Part shown: one piece after another, positions 33,154-37,397 of the stretch
Layout of the letters: every line of letters begins with the position of its first letter
How positions within the stretch are numbered: the stretch's first letter is position 1
Source: Oligoflexia bacterium
Lineage (GTDB): Bacteria; Bdellovibrionota_B; Oligoflexia; Oligoflexales; JAGOVF01
DNA: 37,397 bases
Reading direction: 5' to 3'
Assembly: GCA_030432875.1 (NCBI GenBank)
Contig: JAUILP010000034.1
Location: forward strand, 1 to 37,397
Made by a program: the position numbers and the translations under genes
Notes under the pieces: model-generated
The model's input: the letters and a program-made list of their open reading frames with translations, nothing else
Databases searched by the model: none
Told to the model about the DNA's origin: nothing

Positions 33154-33554
33154 CGTGTTGCCTTTCGTTGCCTCTCAAAAAATCATTCATTACTTGAGAA
33201 ATAGACTTTTTAGAAGCTTTTGGTTGAGTCTTGAAAAAATTACCGACGGGGTAACTTTCGGAAAACTCGTTGAGATTGGGATATTATACACATATTTTTG
33301 TCAGTAGTATAGAATTTTAGGTTTCTCTTGCGATGATTAAATATTTAATGTTTATAGTGGGTTATCGCTTGTTTGCGTTATATCCCGGTACTGCACATAT
33401 CTCTTATCGATACGTATCATTCGTGCTATGAATCTAGACCAAACTCATCTAATGATCTTGGGCAAGGCAAGGTTTTATGTTTTATGGGAGGTGCTTCGCC
33501 TACGGCATAGAATAGATGTTTTAGTGCGAAACAAAGCTTCGCACTAATCACTGA
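33154..33554. other. glnN upstream region with a perfect hairpin
   Basis: No gene is seen. The left part is the glnN leader and promoter region (minus-strand TATAAT at 33293-33298; a TTACC..GGTAA palindrome near 33240). At 33521-33547 TTAGTGCGAA-ACAAAGC-TTCGCACTAA forms a perfect 10-bp stem just past the stop of the small four-Cys gene. No T-run follows on either strand, so it is a weak terminator candidate at best. Confidence 0.5.
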
Positions 33555-33788
33555 TTAAATAATTTCTCGCCCGGCTATATATCCGGTCGCCCTAGAGTTA
33601 CACCCACAGGTGCGGTTGCCTGCTGATTCAAAAAGATTAGCGCAAGCAATACACGTCCTGACGCGAATCTTAATTGGGGCTAAATTTGCTAATTTTCGGG
33701 CATGATTTTTGAGTTCAATGTCTTTAACAACAGATGGGGGAAGTAGCTTTACTCGGTTGCTAGAAAACATATCCTGCTTTTCCAACAT
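33555..33788 (-). CDS. Small four-Cys (zinc-ribbon-like) protein
   Basis: 77 residues. Cys46 and Cys49 (CIAC) and Cys61 and Cys63 (CGC) are spaced like a small treble-clef or ribbon metal site. The N-terminal half is basic and amphipathic. The ATG is preceded by GAGAGG at suitable distance, and there is a long gene-free region on both sides, which makes chance less likely. I do not recognise the family. A role in nucleic-acid binding is a guess from the basic charge and Cys pairs. Confidence 0.6.
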   Translation of the reverse strand: MLEKQDMFSSNRVKLLPPSVVKDIELKNHARKLANLAPIKIRVRTCIACANLFESAGNRTCGCNSRATGYIAGREII

Positions 33789-34341
33789 GAAAACCTCTCG
33801 CGATGACGAATTGGGAGCAATTTGCTCTGATTTGACCCTTTTAAAGAGAAAATAAGTATATCCAAAGATATGAAAAAGTCAATCACTATAATTTTTGCTA
33901 AAACCCTTGAGAATGACTTAAGCATGAGGAGATTGTTCTAAAAAAAATAGGCATTTCAAAAGCCTAGGCATTGTGTCATAACGGAAATACCTAGCTTGGA
34001 TTTAGCCAATCTTCTGTTCACTATGGCTTTTAGTTTTTCAAGGTGGCGATAAAATAGAGGTGATAATCTCAATAATTCCTTTAATATTAGGTGATTAAGT
34101 GGTTATATCCTGATTTGCTTCCCCCTGGATTAGTTGATACAGCAAGTGTAGTGTAAATTTGTGCTTGGCAATAACCTCACATCTTTATATATAGATAAAT
34201 CTTACAGGTCTAATGTTAGGCGTCAGAAGGCGAAGGTGGAAAAGTTAAGTGATTTATTGATCTACCTTTGGTTATTTAGGTCCTAGGGCTTTATAATAAT
34301 GATAAAAACATATTCACTACTACACTCAAGAGGATAACAAT
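33789..34341. other. Gene-free region with probable hpt promoters
   Basis: No coding frame of note in 553 bases. Two plus-strand promoter-like elements lead to hpt: TTGGCA-N17-TATATA (34165-34193) and TTGGTT-N18-TATAAT (34268-34297). The first would give a leader of about 140 bases. No riboswitch consensus was recognised in that leader. Confidence 0.45.
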
Positions 34342-34872
34342 TTGCCAAAAAATATTAAAAACTTTCAAATTCTTATCTCCGAGGAAGAAATTGCCCGACG
34401 CATTATCGGTTTGGGCCAGGAAATTTCAGGCTTTTATAATGATAACTCGGTAATAGTTATTGGTGTGCTCAAGGGCTCTTTTATCTTTCTTGCCGATTTA
34501 GTGCGCCGTATCAATTCTGACGTCCATATAGATTTTGTGGGTATCTCAAGCTACGCTGGCACCCAGTCTACACAAGACATCAAACTCACGCGCGATCTCA
34601 GCATAAATGTCGAAGGAAAAAATGTACTTGTTGTGGAAGATATAATAGATACGGGCTTAACGATATCATATCTCCAAAAATACCTGGTTGAAAAGAAAGG
34701 GGCGAGAGAAGTCAAAACAGCCGCTTTTTTGTCAAAGCCCTTAGCGCGAAAAACTACATGTGTCGTTGATTGGGTTGGCTTTGAAATTGGCAATGAATTT
34801 GTTATCGGTTATGGTTTGGATTACAACGAACGCTACCGCGAGCTTCCGTATATTGCCATTTATAAAGAATAA
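34342..34872 (+). CDS. hpt: Hypoxanthine phosphoribosyltransferase
   Basis: 176 residues, the normal length. The PRPP-binding signature VLVVEDIIDTGLT is complete. VIGVLKGSFIFLADLVRRI, IDFVGISSYAGTQS (flexible loop with the Ser-Tyr pair) and VDWVGFEIGNEFVIGYGLDYNERYRELP (purine-binding end) all match bacterial HPRT. It salvages hypoxanthine and guanine to IMP and GMP in the cytosol. The TTG start has AGAGG nine bases upstream. Single gene with its own promoter region and a shared terminator. Confidence 0.95.
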   Translation: MPKNIKNFQILISEEEIARRIIGLGQEISGFYNDNSVIVIGVLKGSFIFLADLVRRINSDVHIDFVGISSYAGTQSTQDIKLTRDLSINVEGKNVLVVEDIIDTGLTISYLQKYLVEKKGAREVKTAAFLSKPLARKTTCVVDWVGFEIGNEFVIGYGLDYNERYRELPYIAIYKE

Positions 34873-34980
34873 AATTAAAGTAATCAAAATAAGCTTGGGC
34901 GTCTACTATAACTTTGGAGGACGTCTCTTCCCCCTTAGGGGGGCGGTACTTAGCTTGTGCAACAGAGACTTGAAATGGAA

Positions 34981-35015
34981 AAAGCCCTTTCACAATTTTT
35001 TTGTGTCTGGGCTTT
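34981..35015. terminator. Bidirectional terminator between hpt and a small minus-strand gene
   Basis: AAAGCCC-TTT-CACA..TGTG-TCT-GGGCTTT is an 11-bp interrupted stem. On the minus strand it continues into five T (GGGCTTTTTCC), suiting the convergent small gene ending at 35064. On the plus strand the T-run is separated by GATCA. A smaller CCCCC-TTAG-GGGGG hairpin lies at about 34930-34943. Confidence 0.65.
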
Positions 35016-35063
35016 GATCATTTTTGAGCACTCTGTGCTTTTAGATTTGGGGCTTGGTGAGAA

Positions 35064-35366
35064 CTATTTTTGTTCTCCTGGGGCTTTGGCAACATCAGTT
35101 TGGGCGAGACTTTTTAGGTCAGCCATAAGAGAATTAATCCTTTGCAAGCTCATGCGTATGCGCTGGATCTTTTCATTTAAGTCAGGAGTATGTTCACCCG
35201 CACTACCACCGCGAAGGTGGGGGCTACCCGTCATTTTTCCTTTAGCATGACTTACGTATAATGGGGTGCTGCGACCTTTCGCATGATTCTCATCAAACGC
35301 TTTCTTTTGCTTAAATTCAATCAAACTGACAACTTTTCCACGTGGAGCATTCTGATTATTTTCCAT
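35064..35366 (-). CDS. Small hypothetical protein (VVSLIEFKQKK motif)
   Basis: 100 residues, soluble and highly charged. The N-terminal GKVVSLIEFKQKKAF resembles ANVVSIFGAKK in the next small protein upstream, hinting at a shared short motif. The middle is Gly/His/Ser-rich (SHAKGKMTGSPHLRGGSAGEH) and residues about 63-92 form an amphipathic helix or coiled coil. The stop codon lies inside a GAGAAC..GTTCTC hairpin (35059-35077). No family recognised. Confidence 0.55.
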   Translation of the reverse strand: MENNQNAPRGKVVSLIEFKQKKAFDENHAKGRSTPLYVSHAKGKMTGSPHLRGGSAGEHTPDLNEKIQRIRMSLQRINSLMADLKSLAQTDVAKAPGEQK

Positions 35367-35450
35367 TCAACAACTCACTTTCCGCTAGAGGTTCAACAAC
35401 AACAACATTCCGTATAAAATAAAATTTTGAGCTCACAATACGCTAGGGCA

Positions 35451-35705
35451 CTAATCTTTGATGCGGTAAGACCGCAGTACGCCCTTATTTGCTTTTAAAC
35501 GCTCTTGCCTAAGTCGTTCACGATTTTCTTGGTTGCGTTTAATAGCTTCCGTGAAAATTGTGTGGGCATCAGCAGTAGAATTATCTCTTGCCCCTATACT
35601 GGTATCTTTCTCGGTAAGATCACTTTTTTTCGCGCCAAAAATTGAAACAACATTAGCGCAAGATTCGTTTACCTTTCCATTTGTAGAATTAGATAAGTCC
35701 ATCAT
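35451..35705 (-). CDS. Small hypothetical protein (VVSIFGAKK motif)
   Basis: 84 residues when started at the ATG at 35705, which has GGAG five bases upstream; a longer frame back to 35804 lacks such a site and would add an unlikely hydrophobic N-terminus. The sequence has an N-terminal ANVVSIFGAKK motif, a polar middle and a charged C-terminal coiled coil (EAIKRNQENRERLRQERLKANKG). It is tandem with the 100-residue protein and shares its general plan, so the two may be distant paralogs. Function unknown. Confidence 0.58.
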   Translation of the reverse strand: MMDLSNSTNGKVNESCANVVSIFGAKKSDLTEKDTSIGARDNSTADAHTIFTEAIKRNQENRERLRQERLKANKGVLRSYRIKD

Positions 35706-36049
35706 GTAGTCTCCATCTATTTGCGATAAATTAGTGCCCGAATAAAAAAAAATTATGTTATTCTTAATAATTATGTAAGCAAGTAAAGTGCCAGATAGAT
35801 GCAAAATAAAAACTATTTTTTGCTAAATTAATTCTTATCATATTAGCTGCTTGAACAGCATCAGCGGGAGTACATCAAAAAAAGAGAATCAATAAAACAG
35901 TTACGAACTCAACACCTGTCAAACTATTTTACGTATCAAGCCTTCCATCTTGACGAAACTAAAAAGGTACATATCGCGACCGAGATGAAAAATCAAAGAA
36001 AAAAAATAAAATCAATTGATTTCAAAGGCTTGGGGTTTTATGGGGTCAC
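35706..36049. other. Spacer with an open frame leading into the next gene
   Basis: No ATG-initiated gene is certain. On the plus strand a frame is open from after a TAG at 35844 for 71 codons to a TGA at 36057-36059, overlapping the next gene's ATG by ten bases. Its only standard start is an ATG about 25 codons before the end (peptide MKNQRKKIKSIDFKGLGF...); otherwise CTG 35847 would be needed. It could be a small coupled gene, a frameshifted 5' part of the next gene, or chance. Confidence 0.3.
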
Positions 36050-36601
36050 ATGGTTATGAGTATAAGTGTCTGGAATAGCGATAAAAAACAGATTGCTGCT
36101 GCTTTTTATGGAAGCTTAGATATGGGCGCGATCATAGATGGAATTTCTAAAATACAAAACTCCGGGATAGATGATAATTTCCCCAAAAAATGGGCTTATG
36201 TAGCATCGGGACGGCACTTTAATGTTCACAAATTTTCGGGAAAATCACTTGATTACGCGATTAAAATTGCCAACCTTGATCTTTTCCAGCATGAGGATCA
36301 TCGTCTATTTGTTGATTTCAAAAAAAAAATGTCCAACTTAAAAAAGGCGGCATGTTATCTCGTGCCCCCCTATGAAGTCTTAGAAGTCAATCGTGGCATT
36401 ATATTGATACAGCCTTTCGGTCATCAGCCAATAGAAATGGTTGCCCCTGCTTATAAGCCCTTTGACGAAGCCCATGAGATGGTGCGTGAAAATTTACGAG
36501 AACATGGATTTGCGATAGAAGATGTGCTGCAATTTAGGTGCTGGAACCATATCCCTATCCTGGTTGATTTTTCTGATCTCATAATAAATCGCGGGTCCTA
36601 A
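36050..36601 (+). CDS. Unknown protein, faintly protein-kinase-like
   Basis: 183 residues, no signal peptide. The order of elements recalls a small kinase fold: GRHFNVHKF then DYAIKI (where the VAIK Lys would be), a helix rich in Lys, a hinge-like ILIQPFGHQPIE, and a C-terminal ILVDFSDL where a DFG-like metal site would sit. There is no HxD catalytic loop, so if the fold is right it is a pseudokinase. This rests on pattern only. The start (ATG 36050, or ATG 36056) has weak ribosome sites. It converges with the last gene. Confidence 0.5.
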   Translation: MVMSISVWNSDKKQIAAAFYGSLDMGAIIDGISKIQNSGIDDNFPKKWAYVASGRHFNVHKFSGKSLDYAIKIANLDLFQHEDHRLFVDFKKKMSNLKKAACYLVPPYEVLEVNRGIILIQPFGHQPIEMVAPAYKPFDEAHEMVRENLREHGFAIEDVLQFRCWNHIPILVDFSDLIINRGS

Positions 36602-36637
36602 ACCCTCTCCATTTAGTGATTTCTCTATTTTTTCCTT

Positions 36638-36658
36638 AAAAAGAACGCTATTTGCGTT
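36638..36658 (-). terminator. Small intrinsic terminator
   Basis: Minus strand AACGC-AAATA-GCGTT, then C and five T, directly after the stop of the gene ending at 36664. A short stem, but correctly placed. Confidence 0.55.
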
Positions 36659-36663
36659 ATCCC

Positions 36664-37161
36664 CTACTTGACCAGAATATTAATGCCTACCGGAAATATA
36701 TTTTGCGCGCGGGCTGGTGTCACCACGTCTGCTTCTGAAATTACTGTAATGATAGAAGGGTCGGGTAAATCATTGTTTGTGGTTTCTGCATTTGATTGGT
36801 CAAGTCTAATGAGAAGGCCAAGTTCGTCAACAAATGTGCTAAAGTTTGCTCCTGTGCCACTCCAGGTATTATAGTCAGGATTAAATGTTGTTGTTAAACG
36901 GCCTAAAATGTTGTCTGGTAAAAACACTTGATGGGTATTTATATTTCTTTGGACCACATATTCTAATGGTAATCTGACGTTAAACCCTAAGAGAATATCA
37001 TTCTCTTCTGGATCATTTATAGTAAATGCAAATTTCTCAAGTAATTGCTCTTGTATTGTACGGTCTATTAAATTAGTGCTTTCCGAGCTATATTGATAGT
37101 TTTGTTGATAAAGTTTTGAAACTGCTATTATCTCTAATTTTTCTAAGAGCTCTGTTCCCAT
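36664..37161 (-). CDS. Hypothetical protein, start uncertain
   Basis: 165 residues from the only standard in-frame start (ATG 37161). No signal peptide or known motif. It has an N-terminal helical part (LLEKLEIIAVSKLYQQNYQY) followed by many short beta-type segments (FAFTINDPEENDILLGFNVRLPLEY; LGLLIRLDQ; ITVISEADVVTPA; GINILVK). The frame stays open upstream to about 37355 with plausible protein (AQITIVLEIKLSGKKIAG) but no start codon, and that extension runs through the hairpin repeat at 37279-37309. The gene may therefore be truncated or altered by the repeat. Confidence 0.5.
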   Translation of the reverse strand: MGTELLEKLEIIAVSKLYQQNYQYSSESTNLIDRTIQEQLLEKFAFTINDPEENDILLGFNVRLPLEYVVQRNINTHQVFLPDNILGRLTTTFNPDYNTWSGTGANFSTFVDELGLLIRLDQSNAETTNNDLPDPSIITVISEADVVTPARAQNIFPVGINILVK

Positions 37162-37278
37162 GTTCTTTAATTTATTGGCGCGAGCCGCTCCGGTATCCGG
37201 TGTTCCCGCTATCTTTTTTCCTGATAATTTGATTTCGAGGACGATAGTAATTTGCGCTTCAGAGGAATAGAGCAGGGT

Positions 37279-37309
37279 CCCGTCATTCTCGCGATGCTCG
37301 AATGACGGG
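37279..37309. repeat. Palindromic hairpin element (GTCATTC type)
   Basis: CCCGTCATTC and GAATGACGGG form a perfect 10-bp stem around an 11-nt centre that can pair further (GC..GC). It resembles the short interspersed palindromes with a GTCATTC arm seen in many proteobacterial genomes. Only one copy lies in the window, so repetitiveness is inferred from the form. The remaining 88 bases to the edge hold an AAGATTT..AAATCTT hairpin and a T-run but no gene. Confidence 0.65.
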
Positions 37310-37397
37310 AAAGGTTTTGGTAGAAAGATTTTGAAGCCAAATCTTGATTATTACACTTTTTTTTCTTGAATAGCTTTGGATGTTTCGTGTAAGTTCA

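Noticed and set aside
34760-35250. Plus-strand frames after hpt (85 and 97 codons)
   Set aside because: They run through the terminator hairpins and antisense to the 100-residue gene; no ribosome sites or motifs.
1-37397. CRISPR arrays, tRNA or rRNA genes, integrase or attachment sites
   Set aside because: I looked for regularly spaced repeats, tRNA-like cloverleaf ends and rRNA signatures on both strands and saw none; a covariance or repeat search would be needed to exclude them fully.

Overview
The window is an AT-rich stretch of Gram-negative chromosome. It carries lipoprotein and Sec signal peptides, an outer-membrane-barrel-like protein, Hanks-type Ser/Thr kinase signalling, a type III glutamine synthetase, PrkA, and many TTG and GTG starts. 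This mix is reminiscent of the former deltaproteobacterial groups (Bdellovibrionota/Oligoflexia-like). That placement is inference: there is no rRNA or other phylogenetic marker here, and I see no tRNA, rRNA or CRISPR array.

Layout. (1) 1-3.0 kb is an accessory patch: the tail of an upstream gene, a trypsin-fold lipoprotein with all three catalytic residues replaced, an IS91-type transposase remnant, and a secreted DRGH-type nuclease. (2) 3.1-6.2 kb (minus) holds coaE directly abutting a Ski2-like helicase. (3) 6.2-17.4 kb is a signalling and envelope block. On the minus strand are a transmembrane Ser/Thr kinase coupled to a PEGA-domain protein, a HAD-type 5'-nucleotidase, and a TPR plus beta-barrel protein overlapping a PilZ gene. 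On the plus strand are a DUF429-like protein and a PP2C phosphatase overlapping a GYF-like membrane protein. (4) 17.4-19.0 kb has a SAM methyltransferase flanked by two direct copies of a GC-rich dispersed repeat, followed by an apparently unannotated small RNA locus with two sigma70-like promoters, a long closing helix and a strong terminator. (5) 19.0-26.4 kb has an ABC-2 exporter pair, a CNNM/CorC transporter-like protein, PrkA, and a PIN-PhoH ATPase. (6) 26.4-28.3 kb is a hipBA-type toxin-antitoxin module with a cluster of operator-like motifs. (7) 28.4-34.9 kb has a Bcp peroxiredoxin, a divergent stand-alone IF-3, a third copy of the repeat, a TraB/GumN lipoprotein, glutamine synthetase III, a small four-Cys protein and hpt. 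(8) 34.9-37.4 kb has small proteins of unknown function, a faintly kinase-like protein and a palindromic hairpin repeat at the right edge.

How the genes fit together. The kinase/PEGA pair and the PP2C/GYF pair could form the writer and eraser of one envelope phosphorylation circuit, with PilZ/TPR-barrel as a c-di-GMP-responsive surface output; this is inferred from proximity and domains. PrkA, PhoH, HipBA and Bcp form a stress-physiology neighbourhood. The most unexpected signals are the small RNA locus, the GC-rich repeat family, the dead protease, the solitary IF-3-like gene, the hip operator array, and 8-G homopolymers inside three signalling genes.
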